Shown here: positions 32,316 to 43,185 of the stretch, piece by piece
How positions within the stretch are numbered: the first letter of the stretch is position 1
How the letters are laid out: the number at the start of each line of letters is the position of its first letter
NCBI GenBank assembly: GCA_030847615.1
Contig: JAUMIR010000003.1
Coordinates: forward strand, 340,394,256-340,458,255
Length of the DNA: 64,000 bases
Direction of reading: 5' to 3'
DNA from: Gambelia wislizenii
Taxonomy: Eukaryota; Chordata; Lepidosauria; Squamata; Crotaphytidae
The notes under the pieces: generated by a model
Databases searched by the model: none
What the model was told of the DNA's origin: nothing
The model's input: only the letters and a program-made list of their open reading frames with translations
Translations under genes and position numbers: made by a program

Positions 32316-33971
32316 GTTTCCAAGAAGCATTGATTTAGGGTCATTTCATATCTGGCACAGTAGCAAGAGTGTTGAATAGGGAGCCACAAGAAATATCAGC
32401 TCTTTTATTAACATACATGTATGATTCAGGTGTTTTCAGATATCTGTTTGTTGCACTTCCATTTATGTTTTCTGGGGCCCTTTACAGTACTATACAGTTA
32501 TAGTACTATGATTCCACTTTAACTGCCAAGGGAACATTCTATGGAATCCTGTGTCTTTTAATTTGGGGAAGCACTAGAGCCCTTCTAAATAACCCTCCCT
32601 AAACCACAAATTCCAGGATGGCATAGCATGTTGCTGTGGCAATCATAGAGCTATAATTGGGTAGCAAGATAGGGTACACCAAACAATAACAACAATTGAT
32701 CTAACTACACATTGGCTCAGTCACTGAATGGTAAGTCAAAACTTATGTAAATCCTATTAATTCACTGGGTCTGCCATACTTGGCAGTAGCAATTGGATTT
32801 AGATTATAAAGTGTGAAGTGTCTATTAGTTGTTTCACTAATTGTTCTAGTATTTATGGCTCTGACTTTCAGAATGGATGGGAGAGGCAAACTTCAGCAAA
32901 TTTTCTTCAGTGATAGCTTTCTTGTCCTTAATTTTCAGCATGTGAAATAATTTTACAGATCATTTCTGCAGGAGAAGAAGGGAGGGAAGAAACAAGATCC
33001 TTGTTTGTGGTGTGATAATTAAAAAGGAAATAGTTAAGTTCAGGACATGGGAACAGCAGGTAAGCTACATATACGAGAATGAGGCACCAGAGAATGTGCT
33101 GCAAATCCAGTTTTCATACAACCCTTGAGAATATATTTGCTTAATAGTGATATCTTTTAAAGCAATCCCTCTGCATTACCAAGAACATTTTTTACTTTAA
33201 ACAAATTTATGCCATGCAGTATTTTATCCATTTGCTGCCGTCTTCAAGCATGAAAAACATCTCCAATTGAATAGGAATGTGGAATCCACTTAAAAAAAAA
33301 TAGGACAGACTTAATATTCTTGTCTTTTCAAAACTGAAAAAGATTTTTTTTAAAAAAAAATTACATGATAACTGGAGACACTGATGCTCTCTGTTACACA
33401 AGGATAGGGGCAGGATTGTGGAATTAGGGCAAACAGATGGATTTGGTTGCATTCCCCTAGATCTAAGCTTTCACTTGACAAAGAGAGAATTTTTCATCCT
33501 TTCTGGGTGCAAAGATAACTTTAGCAATCATAGCCTGAGTGTAGCTGCCTCCCAGACTCTGCTGATTGATGCATACCAGCTGAATTGGGATACCAGTTCT
33601 GAAGCATAACAACTCAGAAATAAATGCAGTGGCCTAGATGGCAACTTTTTGGACCTTCAAAAGAAATGGAAGGAGAGGAATAAGAGGGCTTTCCATCTGA
33701 GGCCTTGTTAAACTGTAAGGAAAACAGATGTTGGTTCTTCCACTGTGGAGATACAATATATAGATCCTCCCTGTGGTATGGAATCTAACAGGGGGTAGGA
33801 GACCAAGCATGAATGAGGGCTCTTTAGCTTACTGTCATGGGGAAGTGGCAGGGAAATGTGATAGTGTATAAAATTATGTGTGATATGAGAAAAGTGGACT
33901 TTATCCCTTCTTTCAAAGTAACAGAGCCTGGAGCTGAATGGTGGAAGATTCAGGGGAGATGAAACGAAGTA
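32316..33971. other. No recognisable feature
   Basis: AT-rich DNA with A-runs near 33290 and 33350. No gene or named repeat is visible. Confidence 0.45.
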
Positions 33972-34236
33972 CAATCGGGTCCCTGTATTTGTGGAACCAA
34001 TATCTGCTGTTTCAGTTATCTGCAGGACACAAAATAGGGGACATACACCATAGAGTCACTCTGGAAAATGCCTAGAGAGGCATCCTGTCTAGGCATTTTC
34101 TAGGTCCTCCACTGAAAATCTATGGTATGTTTTTACCTGAAGGCCTTTGTTTTAAGAGGGTTCATTGTTATCTGCAGTTTCCAGTATCCACAATAAGTCC
34201 GGGAACTGAACCCCCGCAGATACGGTGGTCCGACTG
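33972..34236. mobile_element. MITE, subfamily B, with clear central hairpin
   Basis: The ends CAATCGGGTCCC and GGTGGTCCGACTG are flanked by TA. The centre holds a perfect 12-bp stem, AAAATGCCTAGA (34065-34076) and TCTAGGCATTTT (34088-34099). This copy shows the subfamily B fold-back best. Confidence 0.82.
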
Positions 34237-34364
34237 TACTGCCTTCACATAGTATATAATCAAAAAATGGAATTCACGACCACAGGACAGAGTGATAGCC
34301 ACTAACATGGATGGCTTTAAATGGGGACAAAATAAATTCATGGAGGATAAGGTTATCAGTGGGT

Positions 34365-34610
34365 TTGTCTATATGAGGCAATAGAATGTAGATTGATGCA
34401 CACTAATGCCAATTTGCAGCAGCTTTCATTTATCTCCACATTTTTTTTTTCAGATTGCAGGCATGCAAAGCCATGCTCATTTAATGTTCAAACAAGTATG
34501 CCTGCAAATCAAGGCGGAGGGTGCAAGTGAATTACTTGCATTTTTATTCTTACCAGTTGCCACTGCAGAACAGTATTATTTTTTTACCAAAAAAAGGGCC
34601 TGTCTAAGCA
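34365..34610 (-). mobile_element. Unclassified DNA element, partial reverse copy
   Basis: Starting TTGTCTATATGAGGCAATAG, it matches the reverse complement of 6515 leftwards to about 6290: GATGCACACTAATGCCAATT, TGCAGCAGCTTTCATTTATC and GTGAATTACTTGCATTTTTA. It is in the opposite orientation to copy 1. Confidence 0.65.
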
Positions 34611-35232
34611 GTGAAACTAATCCTCATAGAATTTGCTTAAAATACAACCTGTCCTAATGGGATCCTGCATAATTCTTCCATATTTGGAAGGAGGGGGACA
34701 AATCCACCATAAACTCCTTGGAAATACTCTCCGGGGCTTTCCCTGAAGTTTTTGAAAAACACCATAGAGAATATGCATGATCGATCATTAGGATAGGTGA
34801 TCACATTTATTCACATAGTCCCAGAAAAGCGGAAGTAGAAAGCTGATGGGGGCAGGGGGTGAGGCTTGCTAAGAAGGCCAGAGTCCCAGAACCGCCATAT
34901 TGGATTTTTGTCTTAGCTATTGTGTGCTAAGGCAACAAAACAGCCTTTTTCTTTTCTTTTTAAAATTTATTTAGGCAGAATATTGCAATGGCGCACATCC
35001 ATACCTTAGAAATGCCTTTTTTTAAAAAAAATACTTTTTGGCGACAGCAACTGGCAAAAATGGAAATGCAAGTCACATTCAGCATCTTGAATTGTAGGCA
35101 TGCCCATTGGGACAGCACAAACTGATAGCCTCACATGCCTACAATGTTGCCAAACCACTGTTAAGACAGGTCGATCCTGCTTTGAAGATGTGTGAGTTTG
35201 CATCAATTCACATTTTTTCCCTTGTCTAGATG
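34611..35232 (+). mobile_element. Unclassified DNA element, forward copy
   Basis: It begins with CTCATAGAATTTGCTT and ATTTGGAAGGAGGGGGACAA, like 6017-6095, and continues with GAGGCTTGCTAAGAAGG, GAACCGCCATATTGG and GCGACAGCAACTGGC. It ends ATCAATTCACATTTTTTCCC and CTTGTCTAGATGGG, equivalent to the right end of copy 1 at 6485-6515. It is in the same orientation as copy 1 and shares its right terminus with the next, inverted copy. Confidence 0.65.
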
Positions 35233-35652
35233 GGCCCCAAAATAAATCCAAGAGGCAGAAGTGTGATCTTGCGCTTAAATAAATGGGACCAAAAAAGAGG
35301 CTGTTTTGTCACCTCAGTGCATGATCCCTACTGCAAAAGGCTAACATGGAAGCTCCAGGAGCTGCCTTGCCGGCAAGCTCCACCCCCTGCGCATGTCTGA
35401 CCAATCTGCTTTCCACTTCTGCTTGTATTGGGAAAGTGCAGCAAAGTGAAGCGGTTGTCCCAAGGAGCAGGAATGTGCATATCCTTCGGAGTTTTTAAAA
35501 AACTTTGGAGAAAACCACAAAGGGTTTCCCCGTGGTGTATTTGGAGTTTTTGACACCCCCCTTCTGAATATGGCAAAATGATGTGGGATCCCGTTGGGAC
35601 AAAAAAGTATTCTCCTCAAATTCTATGAGGAGTATTTTCGCCATCTGGACAA
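35222..35652 (-). mobile_element. Unclassified DNA element, second reverse copy with both ends
   Basis: The ends TTGTCTAGATGG (35222-35233) and CCATCTGGACAA (35641-35652) form a 12-bp inverted repeat with one mismatch. The interior (GTGTGATCTTGCGCTTAAAT, GCGCATGTCTGACCAATC, ATTCTATGAGGAG) is the reverse complement of copy 1. No coding frame is present and no clear target duplication can be seen. Confidence 0.7.
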
Positions 35653-35964
35653 CCCCAGTGTCTAACAGTCATGGTGACAGTAGCTGAGATCATACATCAT
35701 AGATCTATACTCATGTGGTTACACAGTGATTGTGCCACCTATCTGCTGAATACCAACATTGTGCAACTGATTGTGTATCTGTCAATGTGCCTACTTATTG
35801 TATGGAAGTATGGAATTTATCCTCTTTATACCAATTAACCCAAGTTAATGAGTATAACTCACAGGTGGCTTGAGCTGCTGAACTTTTAGGGGACTAATTA
35901 AAAGCACAGGTCAGACAGAGTGATATACACAGTCATGAGTAATACAAAGAAAAGAGTAGAAGCA

Positions 35965-36600
35965 GGATAATGTACACTCTCAATTTTTTTGACTTAAAAG
36001 AAATTGTACCATGCCTACTAATTATGAGGTTAATACTGATCAGTTCTCACAGGAACTGACAGATGGAGGCTTTCCTAATCATATTATTTTCATGGCTAAA
36101 AATAGGGCTGTTCAAATAAAGAGATACTCCTTAGTACAAAAAGAGTCCCAAGACAGAATTATTTGGTCTTTTTCTTTTAATCATGTTTCTCATAAGATAA
36201 AACAAATTATTTTCAAACATTGGCATTTGATTCAAAATATCCCTGGATGTGGCAAACTCCCTATTATTGGTTTATATAAGACTTCCAGTTTGCAGAATAT
36301 ACAGTATTAGTACATAATTACTTTCTTTCATTTAACTAAACACCTTTGGTCACATTGGGCCACTACAGGTGTAATCATTGTTGTCAGCAATATTTGCAGA
36401 TTAAGCAGTTCATACACCCTATCACTAAGGAAAAGTATCAATTAAAATCTTTTACCAACTGCAACTCAGATCCTGTGGTGTACATTATCCTGTGTCCATG
36501 ATCACAAATTTATATAGGTCAGACACCAAGATCCCTTAAATCAAGTTATTGAGTGCAAAGTAAGATTAGAAATCATAACTTAGTCCACTTGCTGAACATT
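35965..36600 (+). pseudogene. Penelope-like element, C terminus with GIY-YIG motif
   Basis: Penelope-like elements pair a telomerase-related RT with a GIY-YIG endonuclease. The frame 36011-36310 gives RIIWSFSFNHVSHKIKQI, FKHWHLIQNIPGCGKLP and YKTSSLQNI, which fits the RT-to-linker part of these proteins. After a break, the sequence from about 36361 reads HYRCNHCCQQYLQI, KQFIHPITKEKYQLKSFT and NCNSDPVVYIILCP, a stop, then IYIGQTPRSLK. The cysteine pairs followed by VYIILCP and IYIGQT are the GIY-YIG module. At least two stops break it. The RT catalytic core is absent. The subgroup cannot be told from this piece. Confidence 0.75.
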
Positions 36601-36615
36601 TCATAAAATGCAAAC

Positions 36616-38174
36616 TACCTCCTCCTCCTCCTCCTCCCTTTTTGGTCTCCTTACCCTTTTAGCCATTGTTTCATGGCCTGGGGTAGGCCTCTGTTAAGCA
36701 GCCTCTACTTCATCTTTTGAGATAATGAACTTCCTGACACTTGCTGTATAAATCACTGTTTCAGGAGATGGCGTTGAGCAGTAGCAGGGTATAGGAGGCT
36801 AATCCCGCTGTCCAAACATCTCAGTTTTTGGTATTATATATTCAGAATGGGAAACACATTTGTCTTCTTAAAGTGTTCTGTTCAGTAATTCACTTGTCTT
36901 TAAATTTATTCCAGAAGGGATGGCAGGATACTTAGTAGCCTTTTTTAGGTTTTCAGTTGCATGCGCTGGAATCCTGACAAATCAGAAGGGATCGGGAATT
37001 GTTAGTCTTAGCTGAATGGATACCTATCAAAAGAACATTGCATGTGATTTAGCCAAGCTTGGGTAATTGGCAGTGTTTGTTAAGGAGGGCCTCAGAACGA
37101 GCTGGCCAGGATATCAGACTTGGTTTTCAGCTCTTCATACAGCTGTGAACACCAGTGGAACAGAATGTGACATGTGATTCACAGGAGAACTTTACCCAGA
37201 ATTGCTCTTATTCAGTGAATAAAAAGAAATAGCTGGGTCTGCTTTTAATTGTGGTTCAGCCCTCTTGCTCACCATGTACATACTGGATGGCCCTCTGTGA
37301 ACAAATCTGTTGAATCCTGTAGCTGAAATTAATGCCATTTTAGTTCCCCTGTTTCTTTTTGACTTGCCTACAAAATATGTTTTTCTTTGCGACTCGATTC
37401 TCCTGAGTGTTGTCCTCTGAGTTCAGCTCCCTGGCAGAAAATCTGCATATGGGTAATGCAATATGCTTCTGTTGGGAGAAATTTCATGGCATATGTAAAT
37501 GAAATAAGACCAGGCCCCTGTGGCATTCAGAGGATGCTGAGGAGGAAACAGGCTGGGTGTAAACGTGCTTGCAGTCTAGGTCATTCTCACCGAACCCTGT
37601 AGCTCTTAGATTCCATCACCCTGGCAGAGAGAATACTTGAGCATTATTATTTTTTTCAGTGACACCCCTTCCCCTTTTGTAAAACACTATTGGAGCCCTA
37701 AGTGATTCCAGTTACATAGTATCCTTTTCATAATATACAACCTTAAATCCAATACTTTGAATGTACACATTGCCAAAGTTAATGGTCTAAGGCACAACTA
37801 GCACTGGCCAAACAGAAACCTCATGAAATAACATACAAGAAAGCTATTATTTCCTCATTCAATTGAATGGCTTGAAGCTGAGTACCCCAAATTAGTCCCC
37901 ATATGCTTTTCACTCATGTGGTTATCCTTTATTTATGCAGCCCAATGAATCTTGTGCATTTTTTTTTATATTAAAAAGGGGGGGTTGCCATTTGTCAGAG
38001 AGAAAGTTCGTATATCACAGAGAGATTATGCAGCATTTTGAGAATTATGGGCAATTACGTTTTTACCTTTTTCTTGTGACCTCTGGTTTGCCTGTGTTGA
38101 AGGAAGTGATGGTTGTTTAGTCTCTAAACCAAGTGTGACACATTTTAAACAATGTCATGGTCTTTTTCAGAGAT
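36616..38174. other. Mostly unrecognised; (CTC)n microsatellite at left
   Basis: A CTCCTCCTCCTCCTCC run lies at about 36620-36640. I recognise no gene or repeat in the rest. Confidence 0.45.
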
Positions 38175-38298
38175 GGGAATCATGCAGCCCTTAAAATTAG
38201 GTTGTACTGCAACATCCAGCATTTCTCATCTTTGGTTATAATAGTTAGGGCTGATGGGAACTGCAGTCCAACAATATCTGAAGGACTGCATGATTCCC
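38175..38298. mobile_element. Palindromic MITE
   Basis: GGGAATCATGCAGCCCTT at the left is the inverted partner of AAGGACTGCATGATTCCC at the right. Inner parts (GTACTGCAACATCCAG, GGGAACTGCAGTCCAAC) are also partly complementary. The same pattern recurs at 48290-48440 and 48543-48663. This resembles fold-back elements that are common in lepidosaurs. Confidence 0.72.
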
Positions 38299-38373
38299 AC
38301 CGCCAGTCTGCTGTTTAGAAACAGGAGTACAATTCTAGTGGTATTCCTTATTCTCATACATTTGAAATGTAAA

Positions 38374-38585
38374 GAACTCACGCCAAACAAGTCTTGAAGA
38401 GAAATGACAACGCAGAAAGAATCACAACCCAGAAACAACACCCAAGGAGACCTTCTGCTGTGCTTTCTGCAACCGGACTTGTTTATCTCGGATTGGCCTT
38501 TTTAGTCATGAGCGCACTTGCAGAAAGGACGGGATGAGTCCTTCCTAAATCTTTGTTTGTGAAGAAAAGCCAGAGAGAAAAAGGA
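38374..38585 (+). mobile_element. Second 3' fragment of the 25815 LINE family
   Basis: It starts at GAACTCACGCCAAACAAGTC and aligns with 29502 onward through AGAATCACAACCCAGAAACA and TTTATCTCGGATTGGCC, then continues to GCAGAAAGGACGGGATGAGT and AAGCCAGAGAGAAA. It is a short 5'-truncated copy. Confidence 0.9.
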
Positions 38586-39012
38586 TTAGGGCCAGTTTCC
38601 ACCCCGTGTTATTCCGATAGGCCACAATAGTCTGATGTACTGGAAATGATATCAGGTTACTTCCAGTCTCAATTTTCAGCTGAAAACATGGAGTGGGGGG
38701 GGGATTAGGTGTGTGGAAAAACTAAACGATTATATTAACAGAGGGTTTTCTGGCATTGGGGGGTTATTTGGGAACAAAAAAGTGCCCAGAGGTTTGCCTG
38801 GATAAAATAAAAATGGGGGAGGGTCAGGTTTTGAAGAACAGACAGTGGATAAGAGGGAGGAGTTGAAACCCCATTGGTTTATGCTGGGCACAGAAAGTGA
38901 GACTCAGGGGCCACATGTGCCCCTCCCCTGGTCTAAATCAGTGTGGGGTTTGTACTGTAGGGTGGGTGCCATGGAACAGTCTTCCCTTCCCTTTCACAGG
39001 TTAGCACTTGGA
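38586..39012. other. No recognisable feature
   Basis: A GGGGGGGG run near 38695 is the only unusual composition. Confidence 0.45.
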
Positions 39013-39375
39013 GCTGCCTGAGAATCATAGAAACATAAAATCATAGAGTTAGAAGAGACCGCAAGGGCCATCTAGTCCAACCCCCTGCTGTGCAATCAAA
39101 GAATTCCTAACAGATGGCCATCCAGCCTCTGTTTAAAAACCTCCAAAGAAGGAAACTCCACCACACTCCGAGGCAGTATATTCCACTTCTGAACAGCTCT
39201 TACTGTTAGGAAGTTCTTCCTAATGTTTAGGTGGAATCTCTTTTCCTGTACTTTGAACCCATTTCTCCGTGTCCTAGTCTCTGGAGCAGGAGAAAACAAG
39301 CCTCTTCCATGCTCAGTATGACATCTCTTCAAATATTTAAACATGGCTATCTTAACCTTCTCTTCTCCAGACTAA
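39013..39375 (-). mobile_element. CR1-type LINE 3' end, truncated
   Basis: AATCATAGAAACATAAAATC is the tail side, followed by the reverse of the 3' UTR and of the C terminus; the minus-strand frame 39096-39344 reads RKNFLTVRAVQKWNILPRSV and FKQRLDGHLLGIL. It ends near 39375. Confidence 0.87.
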
Positions 39376-40330
39376 ATGACAGAACTATCCCTTACTTTCT
39401 GTGGAAGGTCTCAGGAGCCGGTTTGTGGAGTGTATGGGGTCTGCAATGGAAAGGGGTGATCCCCCCTCCCATTGCCACTGAACTGTGCTTTTGCAAAACA
39501 TTTTGGTTTTTGAGGCAGAGCAGCAGATGATGCTTTCCATATCTTACCCAAAGTCAAGACAAGCAGTATGCAAGGACCATAAAACTATTTTGGTATGTGA
39601 AACAGAAGGGTGGGGATCCATAAGCAACTCTATCTACCTGTTAGCAAAACAACAGCAGTAATAAATTGAATAATAATATATTGACAATAAATTCCACACT
39701 TCGGTGCACATTCTAGATGCCTCAATGTATTAATTTGAAATTTTGCCTAATACGGGGACTAGCTCTGGCTTCACCATCAGCTCTTCCAGGCAGAGTAAGT
39801 GTTGATGTTGGCTGCTGTATTATTGCTGTCATTTTCTGATTTTTAAAAAATAAACAGACAACATTCCTATTGTCTCAGACTATTCAGTGGCAATTCCCAG
39901 CATCAGCAGTAACACTTTATTCACAACCAGAGGGTGGCGAGTTGTGGTCTGTTTGTTTTTTTAATTCCAGGATATATCACAACAACATTAACAAAATCCA
40001 AAGGAAGTACTGTATATGGTTCTATACTTACAATTCATACTGGATTCCTTGCCTCTTCCTTTTCCTCACTGCCAGGGGCGGAGGGCGCATGATGGGGGGA
40101 GGAGACAGACTTTCCTTACAGTTTACATTAAGACTTTTAGAGCACTGTTCTGTTAAAAATGAAGGCATTCACATACTGAGACTCAACATCCAGAGCCAAT
40201 ACTGAGTTGCATTGGAGAGATCTGTATGATGATTGGCCAAGTTGCCCACACTGACACAACAGCTGAATTGTGATTGCCTAGGTTGCTTATAATGTCATAT
40301 AGCTTCCTTCACCCTCCTTGCCATCACCCT
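39376..40330. other. No recognisable gene
   Basis: Several frames are open but none has a protein signature. I see no nameable repeat. Confidence 0.45.
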
Positions 40331-40571
40331 TTGTTGTTGTTGTGTGCCTTCAAGCCATTTCTGATTTATTGGTACCCTAAGATGAACCTATTGTGGGGTT
40401 GTCTTGGTAGAATTTTGTTCAGAAAGGCTTTGCCTTTGCCTTCCTCAGAGGCTGAGAGTGTGTGACTTGCCCAGGGTCACCCAGTGGGTCTCCATGGCTG
40501 AGCAGGGATTCTAACCCTGGTCTCCCAGTGTCCTAGTCCAATATTCAAACTATTACACCATGCTGGCTCCC
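40331..40571 (-). mobile_element. Sauria-type SINE, complete-looking
   Basis: The plus strand starts TTGTTGTTGTTGTGTGCCTT and CAAGCCATTTCTGATT, the reverse of the BovB-like CAACAACA tail. It continues through CTTGCCCAGGGTCACCCAGT and GGATTCTAACCCTGGTCTCC to CACCATGCTGGCTCCC, the reverse of the tRNA-like head. It is the clearest copy in the window. Confidence 0.82.
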
Positions 40572-40724
40572 ATCACCCTTTATGAGAGGCTGTGAGTAAA
40601 TCTGAAGACAACATGAAGAAGCACCAACCAGCCATAAGGAAGGAGCTCTGTAGCAAGAACTCTTGCTTTTTTCTGCTAGTCCTGAAGAGCCCCATGATAA
40701 AGAAATGTTTCCCAGGTTCCCCCT

Positions 40725-41455
40725 GTTACCTACCCTGACATCCCCAGCTCCATGTCTATATTAATAATTGGCAATATGTAATAATTAGTTCAGATGTGGT
40801 CTTCCATGCAGTGCAGCCATTAAAACTGGAAAATTCCAACAAATTACAAAGACTAGTGTTCAGATTCAGTCAGGTATGGCTGCCTAATGCTAATTTGCAA
40901 AGCAGCTGAAGGCAAGAACACCTGGCTAATCCCAACAGCTAAAGCTGGGAGACTCAAGCCTGTAAATGATCCCATACTTTTGTCCTTCCCCCAAACAAAA
41001 AGTTGTTTCCTTTGTTCAGTTGCAAAGTATCTACACGTTAAGATGCCATTAACATATCCAGAGTGCCTTTGTCTCTCCCTCAGCAACTCCAAGAAACATT
41101 ATATATCCCATCCCCAGGAAGCAAATATTGACTATAAAAACCCCTTCAAAATTGTCTTCAGCATCTTCAATTCCTTGCTGACTCTCAGAGCTCACTCTGA
41201 GACACTGCTGCTGCAGGAACTTCTGCTCTCCAAGACAGGTGTAGTATTTCCCACAAACAACTCCCTTCTCTATTCCTCTATCACAATATCTTCTACTTTA
41301 TTTGCTAGCCTTGCATGAATACTTGAAGTCTGAATGTGTGCATGAATGTTGTTATTATTGTTTTCTCAAAGAAAGATCAGTTAGTGTACTGTCTAGCTTA
41401 ATGTCTCCTCCTTAGTACTGCTAAATATAGGTCAAAAGATTCTGCTATCTGTTGC
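40725..41455 (+). mobile_element. LTR-like block 1
   Basis: This region aligns in order with 46310-47115. Shared are CTTCCATG/CTTCCACG near the left, TTCAGTTGCAAAGTAT versus TTCAGTTCCAAAGATAT, a TATA-like box (TATAAAA at 41133), CTCTATTCCTCTATC versus CTCTATTCCTTTATCC, CTAGCCTTGCATGAATACTT versus ATAGCCTTGTGTGATCACTT, and AAAAGATTCTGCT near the right end. This organisation suggests a solo LTR of a retrovirus-like element. No pol or gag lies beside it. Confidence 0.55.
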
Positions 41456-41649
41456 CCCCTCTTGCATAGCCAAACTGAGTATATTAATTCCCAAAATTAA
41501 TATCAATATTTTGAGGGTCCTTAAGATCCCCGAGTGTATAGGGAAAAACCCCTCCCCAGATGACAATGCGTTGGATAAAGGATTTTGCCCTCTAGAGATG
41601 GAAGAGCTCTTTCCATCCATGGTAAGCTTTTAGTAAAGCATTTCTCCAG

Positions 41650-41862
41650 GCAGAATGGGAGAGAACATAAGAAAATGGGAAACCATCATATACTAAATCA
41701 GACCTCCAGTCCATAGATCCCAGCATACTCAACTCTTGCTGGCACTGCTTCTCTAGCCTTGCAGATGGGATATTTCCTAGCCTTACTTGGAGACCATTGA
41801 TGTTCCCTGATGGTCTCTGATCCAGATACTAACCAGGCCTAAGACTGCTGAGCTCCCCAAAT
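41650..41862 (-). repeat. SINE relic with 5S-like word at its right side
   Basis: The left part, GAGAACATAAGAAAATGGG, looks like a common squamate repeat start. The right part, GGTCTCTGATCCAGATACTA followed by ACCAGGCC and TGCTGAGCTCCCC, is the reverse complement of the middle of 5S rRNA, diverged. It is probably a second 5S-derived SINE or a mosaic. Confidence 0.45.
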
Positions 41863-42499
41863 TAGACATGACTTTTCCCTTGCAACTGCTGCCCCTGCTG
41901 GAAAATCTGCTTCAGAGCATAGGAGCTGGTTCCAGGACAAAAGTGGGTGAACTGCAGTCCCTGAGCTGCATATGCCCCTCCAAGGCTGTTTCTACATTCC
42001 TTGATCCCTCCAGACTCTGCAGACCATCATTTTTTAGCCAAAAAAAGTGAATTACTTCCTGGAGTAGATATTCCTCTTTTAAATTAGTTGCACTCATGCT
42101 GACCCTCACCTCATTTAATATCAATGTTGTTGTTGTTGTTTTCAAAACTACAAATGGACTATTGGATACTTTAGTTTTTGCTATTCTTCACTTCTGCCAT
42201 TTTTGTTACTATGCGGGCTGGGAGTGGTAGTAGTACCAAGCAGATGTAACAAGATGGCAAAAGGTCTGGATACTAAACCCTATGAGGAACAGCTTAGAGA
42301 GCTGGGTATATTTAGCTTGGAGAAGAGAGGACTGAAAGATCTTTAAATACCTGAAGGGCTGTCGTGTTGAAGATGAAGTGAGTTTGTTTTATGCATCTCC
42401 ATAGTCAACAACATGAACCAGTGGATTCAAGTAACAAGAAAAGAGATTCTTTAGTGTAAGAGCTATTTCACAGCGGAATAAAATACAGTACTAACCCCA

Positions 42500-42722
42500 T
42501 ATAGCAATAGCATTGGTATTTATATACCGCTTATCAGTGCAGAAGCACTCCCTAAGTGCTTTACAATGATTTTTAGCTAATTGTCCCCAAGAAGCTGGGT
42601 ACTCATTTTACTGACCTACAGAAGGCTGGAAGGCTGAGTCAGCCTTGGAGCCCTTTGGGATCGAACTCATAACCTTGTGGCTTGCAGTACTGGCATTTAA
42701 CCACTGCGCCACCAGGGCTCCG
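42500..42722 (-). mobile_element. tRNA-derived SINE, second subtype
   Basis: On the minus strand it starts GGTGGCGCAGTGGTTAAATG and has GAGTTCGATCCC as B box. The tail is different from the 5447 type: AGTGCTTCTGCACTGATAAG, then CGGTATATAAATACCAATGC and TATTGCTAT. It sits inside a CR1. Confidence 0.85.
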
Positions 42723-42723
42723 A

Positions 42724-43029
42724 AGGGGATATGTTCCCAGGCTTACCATGAATACTGGAAAATACAGATAATAGGAAACTCTATTGAAATGAATGACTTC
42801 TGGCCCAAGCACACCATAGAGTTGTGCTGGAGGACCTAGAAATTGCTAGAGAGAACGGCTGTCTGGGAATCACTAGGTCCTCCAGCACAACTCTATAGTC
42901 AACTTCCAGCAGAAGCATACCATAGAATTGTGCTGGAGGACCTAGAAAATGCCTAGAGAGACCTTTTTTTTTCAGATGTGGGTAAGTGAATCAGCAGATA
43001 CTGGTCCCACAGATGCAGGGGTGATATTG
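42724..43029. mobile_element. MITE, subfamily B, degenerate left end
   Basis: It contains CTTACCATGAATACTGGAAA, CACACCATAGAGTTGTGCTG, and the repeated GAGGACCTAGAAA arms. The right end reads GGGGTGATATTG followed by TA. The left terminal bases are decayed where it meets the SINE. Confidence 0.7.
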
Positions 43030-43185
43030 TACCTTGGAACCTGGTGACCTTTTCTTCTTTGGAGATCTTTAAACAGAAGCTGGATGGCCATCTATCAGGA
43101 GTGCTTTAGCCATGTATTCCTGCAAGGCAGGAGGTTGGATTAAGTGGCCCTTGTGCCCCTTCCATCTCTAAGAGTCTATGATTCT

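Larger units (their letters stand above)
42242..43185 (+). mobile_element. CR1-type LINE fragment split by a SINE and a MITE
   Basis: The CR1 pieces are 42242-42495 (ACAAGATGGCAAAAGGTCTG, GAGAGCTGGGTATATTTAGC) and 43030-43185 (TTTGGAGATCTTTAAACAGA, GCTGGATGGCCATCTATCAG, then the TCTATGATTCTA tail). Between them lie a tRNA-derived SINE and a subfamily B MITE. Confidence 0.8.
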
